Assembly (NCBI RefSeq): GCF_031582965.1
Contig: NZ_CP134049.1
Location: 3,472,001-3,536,000, forward strand
Length of the DNA stretch: 64,000 nucleotides
Source: Bacillus sp. NEB1478
Lineage (GTDB): Bacteria > Bacillota > Bacilli > Bacillales > Fictibacillaceae
Direction: 5' to 3'
Below are positions 25,630 to 34,220 of the stretch, one piece after another. The notes under the pieces were generated by a model. It saw only the letters and a program-made list of their open reading frames with translations. It ran no database searches and was not told the DNA's origin. A program made the translations under genes and the position numbers. Positions within the stretch are counted from its first letter, which is position 1. Each line of letters opens with the position of its first letter.

Positions 25630-26149
25630 ATGTGCCCGCTCCTTCCAATAGCTTCTTAAGCTCTTGTCTCGCTCTATGCAGGTTTGTTTTGATTGTCCCT
25701 TCAGGTGTTTGCATACTCTCAGCAATTGCTTTTATGGATAGATCATGGAAATAAAATAAGATAATGACCGTTTGATACGTTTCATTCAAATTAGAAATGG
25801 CTTCCGTTAAATCCAGATCTTCGCCTGTATAATGCTGTTTATTTTCGCTCAACTGCTGGATGAAAGCATCGCCTGTTAAAACCAATTTTTTATTCTTATG
25901 AAGAAGCTGAAAAGCAGACCGGATTAATATCTTAATTAGCCACGTACTAAAAAACTGGGGTTCTCTTAATTTATGAATGCCGACAAAAGCTTTACAAACC
26001 GTTTCCTGCAAAACGTCCAGCGCATCTTCCTTATTGCGGACATATAAATAAGCTGTCTTGTACAATTTATCGCTTTCTAACGTAATCAACTGTTCAAATG
26101 CTTCTTCGTTTCCTTTAATCGCTCGTTTAACTAATTTTGTATCAATCAA
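25610..26149 (-). CDS. ECF-type RNA polymerase sigma factor
   Basis: 179-residue group IV sigma factor. I choose the TTG at 26149 because AAGGGGGC lies seven bases upstream; the TTG at 26167 has no site. Region 2 contains DKLYKTAYLYVRNKEDALDV with the DVLQET core, and region 4 has the helix-turn-helix FHDLSIKAIAESMQTPEGTI (about residues 137-156). It resembles the SigV/SigM-like factors of Bacillus, which answer to envelope stress, and is encoded with its DUF4179 anti-sigma partner downstream. Autoregulation would be expected, but I could not identify a promoter with certainty. Confidence 0.88.
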   Translation of the reverse strand: MIDTKLVKRAIKGNEEAFEQLITLESDKLYKTAYLYVRNKEDALDVLQETVCKAFVGIHKLREPQFFSTWLIKILIRSAFQLLHKNKKLVLTGDAFIQQLSENKQHYTGEDLDLTEAISNLNETYQTVIILFYFHDLSIKAIAESMQTPEGTIKTNLHRARQELKKLLEGAGTYGQRTV

Positions 26150-26386
26150 TGCCTTGCCCCCTTTCAACCATTAGAGCACTTACAACATGGAATAAGTTTC
26201 AAAAATAGAATTTATTATTTAGTTCGGTTTCAATAAGTACAATTTCCATATGGAAGGTACATTTTCTTTCCATGAAGAATATAATTACAGCAGTTTACTT
26301 TAAAAAAGGCTGTTTTCGTATTAAAAATGAGATTTGAAAGCAACAATCTTTTAGAAAATAGCCTTAAAAAAAGAGGAGTAATCGAT

Positions 26387-26854
26387 ATGGAGCATATAGT
26401 AAAAGCTGAAGTGTCAGATGCCTCAGAAATCCTTTCCCTGCAAAAGCTTGCTTACTTATCTGAAGCAGAACTGTATGGTAATTATGAGATAGAACCTTTA
26501 AAACAAACCGTTCAAGAAATAGAAAAAGCCTTTGAGAACAGCTTTATCCTTAAATATATGGATAATGGAATGATTATTGGCTCAGTAAAGGCATATGAAA
26601 GGGACGGGACATGTTACATAGGAAAATTGATGGTACACCCAGATTACCAGAATAAAGGTATCGGAAAAAAGCTGATGAATGAGATCGAAAGCAAATTTGA
26701 GCATGTACGCTATGAATTATTTACCGGAAGCAAAAGTATTAAAAATATCACCTTTTATGAAAGACTAGGTTATAGGGGTTTTTCAGAAAAAAAATTAGAT
26801 AGAGAAGAAACGATTTTTATATTTATGGAAAAGCAGGTTGAAATGAGACCATAA
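26387..26854 (+). CDS. GNAT family N-acetyltransferase
   Basis: 155-residue cytoplasmic acetyltransferase from the ATG at 26387 (GAGGAG eight bases upstream); the frame is open further upstream, but that part has no site. Acetyl-CoA-binding segment VHPDYQNKGIGKKLMNEIE (about residues 85-103) carries the QNKGIG loop, and FYERLGYRGFSEK near residue 130 is the usual motif B. Substrate unknown. Phased word array D begins immediately after the stop codon, with its end motif touching the gene. Confidence 0.85.
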   Translation: MEHIVKAEVSDASEILSLQKLAYLSEAELYGNYEIEPLKQTVQEIEKAFENSFILKYMDNGMIIGSVKAYERDGTCYIGKLMVHPDYQNKGIGKKLMNEIESKFEHVRYELFTGSKSIKNITFYERLGYRGFSEKKLDREETIFIFMEKQVEMRP

Positions 26855-26855
26855 C

Positions 26856-26971
26856 TTTTTGTCGATCTTTGTCGGTTCGGGAGTATATGGAGAAAACCCG
26901 GTGGATTATTGGTTAAACCCGGTGGATTATGGGCAATTCTTGGTGGATTAACGCCAAAACTCGGTGGATTA
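26856..26971 (-). repeat. Phased word array D (TAATCCACC on minus strand, 4 full units)
   Basis: On the plus strand CGGTGGATTA (once TGGTGGATTA) starts at 26899, 26920, 26941 and 26962, exactly 21 bases apart. Read on the minus strand the word is TAATCCACCG; a fifth, decayed unit TATACTCCCG starts at 26887 and leads into GACAAAGATCGACAAAAA (26873-26856), a good match to the end motif of arrays A-C although the word itself is different. The array begins two bases after the GNAT stop codon. Confidence 0.88.
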
Positions 26972-27021
26972 ATGTCATTTCATCTAAGGCGTTACTACGC
27001 TCAGTCCATGACTCCATGAAA

Positions 27022-27061
27022 AAGACCTGAAAAGTGCACGATTATGCACCATTCAGGTCTT
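27022..27061 (-). terminator. Terminator of the ABC/DUF6526 operon
   Basis: AAGACCTGAA/TTCAGGTCTT arms with inner GTGCA/TGCAC pairing, then TTTTTCATGG on the minus strand. Confidence 0.85.
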
Positions 27062-27092
27062 CAATTAACCATGTGGAATGGATTTGCTGACA

Positions 27093-27515
27093 TTAAATCC
27101 TAAAATGATCTGCTTTCCAGTTGTTAATCGCTTGTTTAATTTCTTTCGGAGCCATGTTCTCAGATGCCGCTCGATCAGCAAGAGCAACAAACTCTTCATC
27201 TGGAGCAAAGCGCAGTGCTACGATTTGACCAGGTGTTAATTTCGGATTAAGCAGCTTTCCTGTTAACACATAATAACGAAGGTTTTCTTCTGCACGAATT
27301 GCACGATCTTGCGCTTTAAGCGGATACGTGCGCAATAATACAAATATGACCACAAAAATAAGTGACATCACGACTAGCAAAACACCCAAGAACTTATCAT
27401 CAGTCTTAACCAGGTATACAATACTTGATATTAATCCCCCAACAACTAAAAGTGATAGGACATAGTGATAAATCGGATGCATCCGGGCGTGATTTTTAAA
27501 ATTTTGTTCGTTCAT
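27093..27515 (-). CDS. DUF6526-type membrane protein
   Basis: 140-residue protein with two membrane helices (about residues 17-37 and 43-63) and a C-terminal cytoplasmic half containing KAQDRAIRAEENLRYYVLTG and TPGQIVALRFAPDEEFVALA, which are characteristic of an uncharacterised Bacillus family (DUF6526). It starts 33 bases after the ABC permease stop with GAGGAG before the ATG, so it is the last gene of the ArsR-ATPase-permease operon. A role as accessory protein of that exporter is inferred from position only. Confidence 0.75.
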   Translation of the reverse strand: MNEQNFKNHARMHPIYHYVLSLLVVGGLISSIVYLVKTDDKFLGVLLVVMSLIFVVIFVLLRTYPLKAQDRAIRAEENLRYYVLTGKLLNPKLTPGQIVALRFAPDEEFVALADRAASENMAPKEIKQAINNWKADHFRI

Positions 27516-27548
27516 TTTTTTCTCCTCTTTCCCTATTAACTTACTAGC

Positions 27549-28646
27549 TTACTCCCATTTAAAAACAAAGCTTGCGATAATAAATGCCCCAACGAGCCAG
27601 CCGCCTAGAATCAGTGCTTCCATACCGAGACTCATAAAGGACGCTCCAACGTTCATCGTTTCACGCAGCGCATGGCTCAAGTGAGCAATCGGTAAGATCT
27701 GTACAATCGGCTGTAAAAAATCTGGCATGTTCTTAATCGGAAAGAACACCCCTCCTAAAAACAGCATCGGAAAGCTTAAGAAACCTGCAATTGGCGAGGC
27801 ACTTTCAGGTGTTTTCGCAATACCTGCGATAATAAAACCAATCGCCATAAACGCCAGCGTTCCTAGTGACACAAAGGTAATCAGTGTCAGCCATGACCCT
27901 CGAACTTCTACCCCAAACACGAGCCAGGCTACACCAAGCACGATCATTGCCTGCAATCCGTTGAGCAAGAATCGAGCTGTAATCTGCGCAGCAATAAAAG
28001 TTGATGCTTTTAGCGTCGTTCCTTGCATTCTTCTTAATATACCGCGTTCACGCCAAGCTGAAATCTGACCAGCAACACCGTTCATGTTATTGCTCATGAT
28101 CATCATCGCGACGATTCCCGGTACAAGGAAATCAATGTACCTTAAATTCAGTGTTTCGACCCCTTTGGAATCTGTCACGACAACCGGCTTGTAATCTACT
28201 TGTTTCTTACTGATCGTATCTACTGCATTGTTTACGAGCTGCAGACCGACCTGTGAAATCGTTAAATTCGTTTCATTGTAATAGACTGGCAGTTTCAATG
28301 GCTGCCCACCCGGTCCAGCTTTCACGCTTTGATCATATCCCTTTGGAATAACAACGACTAATTGCGTGTCACCTTTTTTCAGCGTGCTTAGTGCTTTCTT
28401 TTCGTCAGAATTTTTTTCTATTGAGATGGCTTTATTTTTCTTAAGCTCACTCACAAGATCCTTTGATTGGGCAGTTCCATCATGATCTACAACAGCTACT
28501 GTTAATGACAGACCATTTCCATTCCCTAAAAAGGAACCCAGCATAACCATCAAAAAGATCGGAAAAGCGAGTGTCCAGAATAATACTTGCCGGTTTCGAA
28601 GGAAGATCCGCAGCTGTGCTAAAGTTAATTGGTAGTATGCTCTCAT
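27549..28646 (-). CDS. ABC-2 type transporter permease
   Basis: 365-residue permease. One membrane helix near the N-terminus (about residues 20-40) is followed by an extracellular domain of about 130 residues and five C-terminal helices, the ABC2_membrane_3 layout. The segment LSFPMLFLGGVFFPIKNMPDFLQ near residue 290 (here LFLGGVFFPIKNMP) is typical of YhgE/YbhS-like drug or lipid exporters. Its ATG overlaps the stop of the ATPase gene (ATGA), so the two are translationally coupled. Substrate unknown; the ArsR-type regulator upstream suggests induction by an internal signal. Confidence 0.85.
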   Translation of the reverse strand: MRAYYQLTLAQLRIFLRNRQVLFWTLAFPIFLMVMLGSFLGNGNGLSLTVAVVDHDGTAQSKDLVSELKKNKAISIEKNSDEKKALSTLKKGDTQLVVVIPKGYDQSVKAGPGGQPLKLPVYYNETNLTISQVGLQLVNNAVDTISKKQVDYKPVVVTDSKGVETLNLRYIDFLVPGIVAMMIMSNNMNGVAGQISAWRERGILRRMQGTTLKASTFIAAQITARFLLNGLQAMIVLGVAWLVFGVEVRGSWLTLITFVSLGTLAFMAIGFIIAGIAKTPESASPIAGFLSFPMLFLGGVFFPIKNMPDFLQPIVQILPIAHLSHALRETMNVGASFMSLGMEALILGGWLVGAFIIASFVFKWE

Positions 28647-29572
28647 CCTTCTCGCAACCTTCTTCCTGTCATGTGAATAAACACGTCCTCAAGCGTTGCT
28701 GTACGTGTCTGTAAATCTACTAGCTTCAGCTCTTTTTCAGAAGCTAAAGCTATTAAACTTGTAAGTGTCTTCTGCAGATCATCCGTATAAAGAACGTGGA
28801 CATCCTTTTGGCTTCCGACTTGTTTAACTCCTTCGATTTCGGCTAAATCGACATCAACTTCCTCTACTGCAAAACGAAACTCTACAGCACTGTCCGACTG
28901 CAGATTTTTTACGAGTTCACTAGGTGTATCAAGCGCAATCAGCTTCCCTTGATCCATGATCGCAATCCGGTCACATAGCACATGTGCTTCATCCATATAA
29001 TGAGTCGTCAGAACAACCGTTTTCCCTCTCTCTTTTAAGCGGAGGATGATATCCCACAACGTACGGCGAGCTTGTGGATCCAGCCCTGTCGTCGGTTCAT
29101 CCAAAAAGATAATCTGAGGGTCATGCACTAGGGCGAGCGCTATTGCTAGCCGCTGCTTTTGTCCGCCTGACATTCCTTTGATGCGGCTGTTTTTTTTCTC
29201 AGATAACAGCATGTCATCGATTAGTTCAGGAATCGCCACATGACTGCGATAAAAACTGCCATACAAATAAAGAATTTCCTCAACCGTCAGCAATTCAAAA
29301 AGAGTCGTCGATTGCAGCTGTACCCCAATGACTTCTTTTACTTTGTCGAGCTCACGCGTAATATCAAAACCGCCAACGATCGCCGTTCCTTCATCGGGTT
29401 TACGAAGACCAACCAGCATCTCGAGCGTCGTCGTTTTTCCGGCACCGTTCGGACCGAGAACGCCGAAAACTTCTCCCTTATGTACTTGGAAAACACTGCC
29501 GTCAACAGCAGTGAAATCCCCGTATCTTTTCACTATGCTTTGTACATCAATGATTACTTGCTGTGAATCCAT
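28643..29572 (-). CDS. ABC transporter ATP-binding protein
   Basis: 309-residue cytoplasmic ATPase of the DrrA/CcmA type. Walker A is GPNGAGKTT (about residues 39-47), signature MSGGQKQRLA, Walker B IIFLDEPTTGLDPQ and switch LTTHYMDEA. A C-terminal domain of about 90 residues (DUF4162-like) ends with TATLEDVFIHMTGRRLREG, the usual end of this group. It partners with the permease whose start overlaps its stop. GGAG lies before the ATG. Confidence 0.9.
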   Translation of the reverse strand: MDSQQVIIDVQSIVKRYGDFTAVDGSVFQVHKGEVFGVLGPNGAGKTTTLEMLVGLRKPDEGTAIVGGFDITRELDKVKEVIGVQLQSTTLFELLTVEEILYLYGSFYRSHVAIPELIDDMLLSEKKNSRIKGMSGGQKQRLAIALALVHDPQIIFLDEPTTGLDPQARRTLWDIILRLKERGKTVVLTTHYMDEAHVLCDRIAIMDQGKLIALDTPSELVKNLQSDSAVEFRFAVEEVDVDLAEIEGVKQVGSQKDVHVLYTDDLQKTLTSLIALASEKELKLVDLQTRTATLEDVFIHMTGRRLREG

Positions 29573-29595
29573 TTTTCACACTCCAAACGTAAACT

Positions 29596-29925
29596 TCACT
29601 GCTTTTTATTTTTGTTTCCGCCAAACATATCTTCAAACTTTGTCCATATTTGTTTTAATGCAGTCATCCATTCACAGGCACAATCCATCGACTCTGGCTT
29701 CATGGAATAATATCGGTAACGGCCTTCCTTCCGCTGCGTTACAAGACCCGCATTCTCCAAAACTTTTAAATGTTTCGAGATTGCCGGAAGCGACATATCA
29801 AAAGGCTCAGCTAACTCCTGGACACTCCTTTCTCCTTTTGACAGCTGCTCGATAATGCTCCGTCTTGTCGGATCGGATAAAACAGAAAATACATCATTCA
29901 AATTCTCGCTATTATATTTAACCAT
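29596..29925 (-). CDS. ArsR/SdpR-type winged-helix repressor
   Basis: 109-residue DNA-binding protein from the ATG at 29925; a GTG at 29955 in frame is possible. The sequence VFSVLSDPTRRSIIEQLS and the recognition helix MSLPAISKHLKVLENAGLV are diagnostic of the ArsR superfamily. No CxC metal site is seen at the expected helix; Cys residues occur only in MDCACEWM near residue 83. It begins the operon with the ABC exporter. A near-perfect 26-base palindrome (29913-29938) covers its start codon and is a likely autoregulatory operator. Confidence 0.88.
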   Translation of the reverse strand: MVKYNSENLNDVFSVLSDPTRRSIIEQLSKGERSVQELAEPFDMSLPAISKHLKVLENAGLVTQRKEGRYRYYSMKPESMDCACEWMTALKQIWTKFEDMFGGNKNKKQ

Positions 29926-29938
29926 TTGGTTAAGTATA
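29913..29938. promoter_or_regulatory. Palindromic operator at the ArsR-type gene
   Basis: TATA-x-TTAACC-ATTT-GGTTAA-y-TATA: ten of eleven positions per arm are complementary. It overlaps the ATG at 29925, and a TATAAT-like box lies about 20 bases upstream on the minus strand, so a dimeric regulator bound here would block the operon promoter. The TTAACCA/TGGTTAA form fits known sites of this repressor group. Confidence 0.7.
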
Positions 29939-29974
29939 ATTCTCTCCGCTCTCACCTGTCAAATTATACCTTAC

Positions 29975-30658
29975 TTACCCATACATAAATTCAATTTTTA
30001 CTGTGGCTGTGATCTTGTTTTCGCCGGGCTGGATCGGAACACCAGAATCTTGGGCAAGTGACATCGCTTGAAAAAGAATCGGTCTAGGCGGCAAGTTTTG
30101 AGAAAGTTCTTGAACGACAATCGGCACAGGGCTAAGCGTAACTTGCAGTGCCCGTGCCATCACGATTGCTTTTTGCTGAGCATTTTGAATCGCTAAAGTC
30201 AGTGCCTGATTATAAAAAGAATCAGGGTTTGAAACGGTGAATTGAATCGACGAAACAAAGTTTGCTCCACTCGCAACTGCGATGTCGATTACCTGCCCTG
30301 TTTTGCCCAAATCTTTAATTGTAACTTGAAGCTGGTGCTCCACCTTATATCCTCTGAAGATCTGTTTACCCTCTACATAGTCGTACTGTGGTTCAATTCG
30401 GTATGCAATCGACTGAATATCGTTTTGAGGAATTCCAAGTGCCAGCAGTGAGTTGATTACTGCTGACGTTTTATCTGTATTTTCTTTTTGTGCGATACTT
30501 AAGTTTCGGTTTTCCGTAATTACACCGATCGTAATCACTGCACGATCCGGATTTGCATAAACAGACCCTTCACCTGTAACCATTAAGCGATTTGGCTTCG
30601 TTGGAGCTTGTGACTGTCCGCTTCCCATTGCTGGATAGCCAGGCTGACTGTAATACAT
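29975..30658 (-). CDS. SIMPL (DUF541) domain protein
   Basis: 227-residue protein with a proline- and glutamine-rich N-terminal 25 residues and a SIMPL domain (about residues 26-225): VTGEGSVYANPDRAVITIGV, NIQSIAYRIEP-type segment and a C-terminal TATVKIEF strand. There is no obvious signal peptide, unlike many family members, so it is probably cytoplasmic or surface-associated by another route. The ATG at 30658 sits behind AAAGGAG. Function of the family is poorly known (oxidative stress or signalling). Single gene. Confidence 0.85.
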   Translation of the reverse strand: MYYSQPGYPAMGSGQSQAPTKPNRLMVTGEGSVYANPDRAVITIGVITENRNLSIAQKENTDKTSAVINSLLALGIPQNDIQSIAYRIEPQYDYVEGKQIFRGYKVEHQLQVTIKDLGKTGQVIDIAVASGANFVSSIQFTVSNPDSFYNQALTLAIQNAQQKAIVMARALQVTLSPVPIVVQELSQNLPPRPILFQAMSLAQDSGVPIQPGENKITATVKIEFMYG

Positions 30659-30910
30659 CTGCAATCTCCTTTCTCTTCGTACTCCCTACAAGCTATGCAA
30701 GCACTTTTAATAAAAGAAGAACACTCTTTACCAATAAAGAAAACTTGGCTGACGCAAGTCTTTTCCGTAAGCCTTCGTTGCCTATATATTTCTGCTATGA
30801 CCATCCCTACTGCAAACAAGTTATACTTTCTGATAGTACAAAAATAAGCATTTGCCGCACTAAGACGACAAACACTCATATAATCGTTATAAAATTATTC
30901 AACCGTTCTT

Positions 30911-31837
30911 TTATCTTGGCAGATAGTTTAGGAAGTTTTGATAGGCAAAGCCTTTTACTTCGTCCTCTTTGTAATGTTTCAACAGTTCATTTATTAGGTT
31001 CTGGGTTTTCGATGCATCCTCAAGATCAACAATGAGATTAGTAATACCATCAAAATCCGATCCTAAACCAATCTGTTTCACACCGCCTAATCCGCAAAAA
31101 TGATCAATATGCTTTATTAAATCAGAAATGCTCGCTGATCCTTCACTCTTTGTAAAAGGTGGATTATAAACAACATGAACCACTCCGCCTTTTTGGAACA
31201 TCTCTTTTGCCATCTCATCTGTTAAATTACGCGGATGATTGCATAAAGCGCGCGAATTAGAATGGCTTGCCAAAGGATATTTCGCGATCTCCATTACGTC
31301 CCAAAAAGCTCTGTCGCACAAATGAGAGACATCCGTTAAAATGTGATGCTGATTATTAAATCGGACGATTTCTTTTCCGAACAATGTCAGACCTGCTCCG
31401 CGCGGTTCTTGTGCTCCATCGGCAGCTAGATTCGCATGATTCCATGTTAGACCGATCAACCGAACACCTAAGTGGTGAAGAATACTGAGCTTTGAAATAT
31501 CATCACCAATCGCGTCAACACCTTCAAGTGTTAGTATCGCACCTATTTCGCCATCTTTTAATGTATCAAAATCAGACCAATTCTTTAAATGCTTCATCTC
31601 CGGATTATTACCGAGGACTTCACGATAAAAATGATCCACTTGGTCTAAAGCAGCTTGAAACTTTTGGTCATATGGAATAAACGGTTCTATGAAAATAGCA
31701 AAAAACTGAACCTTCACTTTCCCTTTTTGAAGACGTTCTTTATTTGTGGCAAGTTCAGGTGCATCCGCATAACGCAAATCACCCTTTGTTTCCCAAAGCT
31801 TTAATAAAGCATCACAATGCAAGTCAATAACATTCAT
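30911..31837 (-). CDS. Membrane dipeptidase family (M19) metallopeptidase
   Basis: 308-residue zinc enzyme from the ATG at 31837 (GGTGGG seven bases upstream). The N-terminal VIDLHCDALL supplies the HxD zinc ligands, LTLEGVDAIG the bridging Glu, and ILTDVSHL and ASHSNSRAL the two further His ligands; GLGSDFDGI provides the late Asp. All M19 key residues appear intact. Relatives cleave dipeptides, including D-amino acid dipeptides. No signal peptide is present, so it acts in the cytoplasm. Divergent from glnS. Confidence 0.88.
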   Translation of the reverse strand: MNVIDLHCDALLKLWETKGDLRYADAPELATNKERLQKGKVKVQFFAIFIEPFIPYDQKFQAALDQVDHFYREVLGNNPEMKHLKNWSDFDTLKDGEIGAILTLEGVDAIGDDISKLSILHHLGVRLIGLTWNHANLAADGAQEPRGAGLTLFGKEIVRFNNQHHILTDVSHLCDRAFWDVMEIAKYPLASHSNSRALCNHPRNLTDEMAKEMFQKGGVVHVVYNPPFTKSEGSASISDLIKHIDHFCGLGGVKQIGLGSDFDGITNLIVDLEDASKTQNLINELLKHYKEDEVKGFAYQNFLNYLPR

Positions 31838-32021
31838 ATCTGATCCCACCGTTTCTAATAATCATCCCTTAACAATAGAATGTGTAATGTAAACTACTTC
31901 TCCCTAAAGAGTATTGTTTAAGGTTTGTTCTCATTCTTATATCATCCTATAATAGGCTTTTCCTTGTAAACCGCAGATAAAAGCAAAAGAATACGTTTAG
32001 TTGAAAATTATTTTTGTTATA

Positions 32022-32046
32022 ATGTAAAGTATACTTTAGTTTACAT
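32022..32046. promoter_or_regulatory. Promoter -10 box and nested palindrome upstream of glnS
   Basis: TATAAT at 32018-32023 is a good -10 box. Directly after it lies ATGTAAA...TTTACAT (32022-32028 and 32040-32046) enclosing a perfect 14-base palindrome TAAAGTATACTTTA (32025-32038). The position over the transcription start suggests a repressor operator. AAGGAAAGG before 32069 is the glnS ribosome-binding site. Confidence 0.65.
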
Positions 32047-32068
32047 ATAAGGAAAGGCTTGATACGGG

Positions 32069-33730
32069 ATGGAGAATAGTTCTTCAAATTTTATTAAAAC
32101 AATCATCCAAGGTGATCTGGAATCCGGAAAACATAAGAAAATCGTTACACGCTTCCCCCCAGAACCAAACGGATATCTTCATATTGGACATGCAAAATCA
32201 ATCGTAATTAACTTCGGACTTGCAGATGAATTTGGCGGAGAAACGAACCTTCGCTTTGATGATACAAACCCATTAAAAGAAGATCAAGAGTACGTTGATG
32301 CAATCAAAAAAGACGTAGAATGGCTTGGCTTCGAATGGGAGAACCTTCGCTATGCTTCTGATTACTTTGAAGAAATGTACACACGCGCTGTTCTTTTAAT
32401 CAAAAAAGGAAAAGCATACGTGGATGACTTAAACGCAGAAGAGATCCGTGAATACCGCGGAACATTAACGCAACCTGGAAAAGAAAGCCCCTATCGTGAT
32501 CGTTCTGTTGAAGAGAACTTGGATCTATTCGACCGCATGCGTAAAGGCGAATTCGAAAACGGACAAAAAGTGCTTCGTGCAAAAATTGATATGAGTTCAC
32601 CAAACATTAACTTGCGTGACCCTGTTCTATACCGCGTATCTCACGCAACTCACCATAACACAGGAGATACATGGTGCATCTATCCAATGTATGCTTTCGC
32701 TCATCCGATCGAGGACGCAATTGAAGGCGTTACACACTCGCTTTGTACGACTGAGTTTGAAGACCAGCGCCCTCTTTATAACTGGGTTGTTGCAGAGTGT
32801 GAGATGGAAGTTCAGCCTCAGCAAATCGAGTTTGGCCGTTTAGGTCTTATCAACACGGTTATGAGTAAGCGTAAATTAAAGCAGCTTGTAGATGAAGGAT
32901 ATGTGGATGGATGGGACGATCCGCGCATGCCAACGATCTCAGGATTACGCCGAAAAGGATACACACCAGAGTCAATCGTTAATTTTGTAAAAGAAACCGG
33001 CGTTTCAAAAGGTTCCGGTCTTGCCGACACGGCGATGCTTGAGCATTTTATTCGGGAAGACTTAAAAGTAAAAGCACCTCGTACAATGGGGATTGTTGAT
33101 CCGCTTAAAGTCGTTATCACGAACTATCCTGAAGGACAAGTTGAAATGCTGGATGCTGAAATCAACCCTGAAAACGAAGAGATGGGATCACGTCAAATTC
33201 CTTTCTCCCGCGAAATCTATATCGAGCGTGAAGACTTCATGGAGGATCCTCCGAAAAAGTACTTCCGCCTCTTCCCAGGAAACGAAGTTCGTTTAAAACA
33301 TGCTTACTTCATTAAATGTGAAGATTTTATAAAAGACGAAAACGGTAATGTAGTTGAGCTTCATTGTACGTATGACGTTGAAACAAAGTCCGGTACAGGA
33401 TTTACTGGCCGCAAAGTAAAAGGAACACTTCACTGGGTAGAAGCAACTCAAGCTGTGCCAGCTGAGTTCCGTGTGTATGAACCGCTTATCATGGATGCAG
33501 ATATGGAAAACGAAGAAGACAGCGAAGGTAAAACATTCTTGGATTACGTAAACAAAGAGTCATTGGTGGTAAAACAAGGATTTATCGAAGCGAACATGAA
33601 GGATGCGAAACCGCAAGACAAGTTCCAATTCTTCCGCCACGGATACTTCAACGTAGATCCAAAGCATACAACAGAAGACAAAATCGTATTCAACGAAATC
33701 GTATCATTGAAAAGTTCATTTAAGCTGTAA
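32069..33730 (+). CDS. glnS: Glutaminyl-tRNA synthetase
   Basis: 553-residue class I synthetase that charges tRNA-Gln with glutamine. The HIGH motif is YLHIGHAKS (about residues 33-41) and the KMSKS loop appears as VMSKRKL (about 267-273). The signature [19 protein letters not shown] and the C-terminal anticodon-binding beta-barrels are bacterial GlnRS type; the length equals the E. coli enzyme, with no YqeY extension. B. subtilis and many Firmicutes lack this gene and make Gln-tRNA-Gln through GluRS and GatCAB, so it is likely a horizontally acquired or lineage-specific addition. It has its own promoter with a palindrome and a terminator at 33738. Confidence 0.95.
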   Translation: MENSSSNFIKTIIQGDLESGKHKKIVTRFPPEPNGYLHIGHAKSIVINFGLADEFGGETNLRFDDTNPLKEDQEYVDAIKKDVEWLGFEWENLRYASDYFEEMYTRAVLLIKKGKAYVDDLNAEEIREYRGTLTQPGKESPYRDRSVEENLDLFDRMRKGEFENGQKVLRAKIDMSSPNINLRDPVLYRVSHATHHNTGDTWCIYPMYAFAHPIEDAIEGVTHSLCTTEFEDQRPLYNWVVAECEMEVQPQQIEFGRLGLINTVMSKRKLKQLVDEGYVDGWDDPRMPTISGLRRKGYTPESIVNFVKETGVSKGSGLADTAMLEHFIREDLKVKAPRTMGIVDPLKVVITNYPEGQVEMLDAEINPENEEMGSRQIPFSREIYIEREDFMEDPPKKYFRLFPGNEVRLKHAYFIKCEDFIKDENGNVVELHCTYDVETKSGTGFTGRKVKGTLHWVEATQAVPAEFRVYEPLIMDADMENEEDSEGKTFLDYVNKESLVVKQGFIEANMKDAKPQDKFQFFRHGYFNVDPKHTTEDKIVFNEIVSLKSSFKL

Positions 33731-33737
33731 TAAGATA

Positions 33738-33770
33738 AAGGCGTACCCGATCAGACACGGTGTACGCCTT
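33738..33770 (+). terminator. Terminator of glnS
   Basis: AAGGCGTAC/GTACGCCTT stem followed by TTGCTTTT, beginning seven bases after the stop. Confidence 0.85.
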
Positions 33771-33783
33771 TTGCTTTTATGAA

Positions 33784-34206
33784 TCAATTAACTTTTATCT
33801 CTTTCGTTCTAATCAGCTTATCTCCACGGTATAGCTTAATCCAGTACTGTCCCGATTCCCAGCTCTTCGGATCAATTTCATTTATTTTTCCTGATGTTCC
33901 ATTTGTATCTTGCCAAGTATCTTCAAATACAACCAGCTTATTTTCTGTTTTCAGTATTTGCAATTTAGCAGCAGTCTCATCATCTTTTTCAACCATATTT
34001 GCGTAGATGACACCGACATGAAAAGGCTGCTTTCTTTTAATAGTGTACGTTAGGTCATTTATCTTAGCACTTTCATCATCTACTTTATATCCCACTTGGA
34101 TTTCATCTTGAGTAGGGGGAGTAAATTTTTGTTCCATCCTAAAATAAAGAAACCCAATAAACAGAACCGCCATACTAATAATGGCAATGAACTTTACCCA
34201 TTTCAT
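33784..34206 (-). CDS. Membrane-anchored hypothetical protein
   Basis: 140-residue protein with an N-terminal membrane anchor (about residues 4-22) and an extracellular domain of about 115 residues rich in beta-strand patterns (FHVGVIYANMVE, YWIKLYRGDKLIRTKEIKV). The fold pattern resembles small immunoglobulin-like or FixH-like domains, but I do not recognise a family. It starts 14 bases after the stop of the CwlK-like gene and is last in a three-gene cluster with it and the 34765-35268 gene. Confidence 0.65.
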   Translation of the reverse strand: MKWVKFIAIISMAVLFIGFLYFRMEQKFTPPTQDEIQVGYKVDDESAKINDLTYTIKRKQPFHVGVIYANMVEKDDETAAKLQILKTENKLVVFEDTWQDTNGTSGKINEIDPKSWESGQYWIKLYRGDKLIRTKEIKVN

Positions 34207-34220
34207 ATTTGCTTTTTCCC

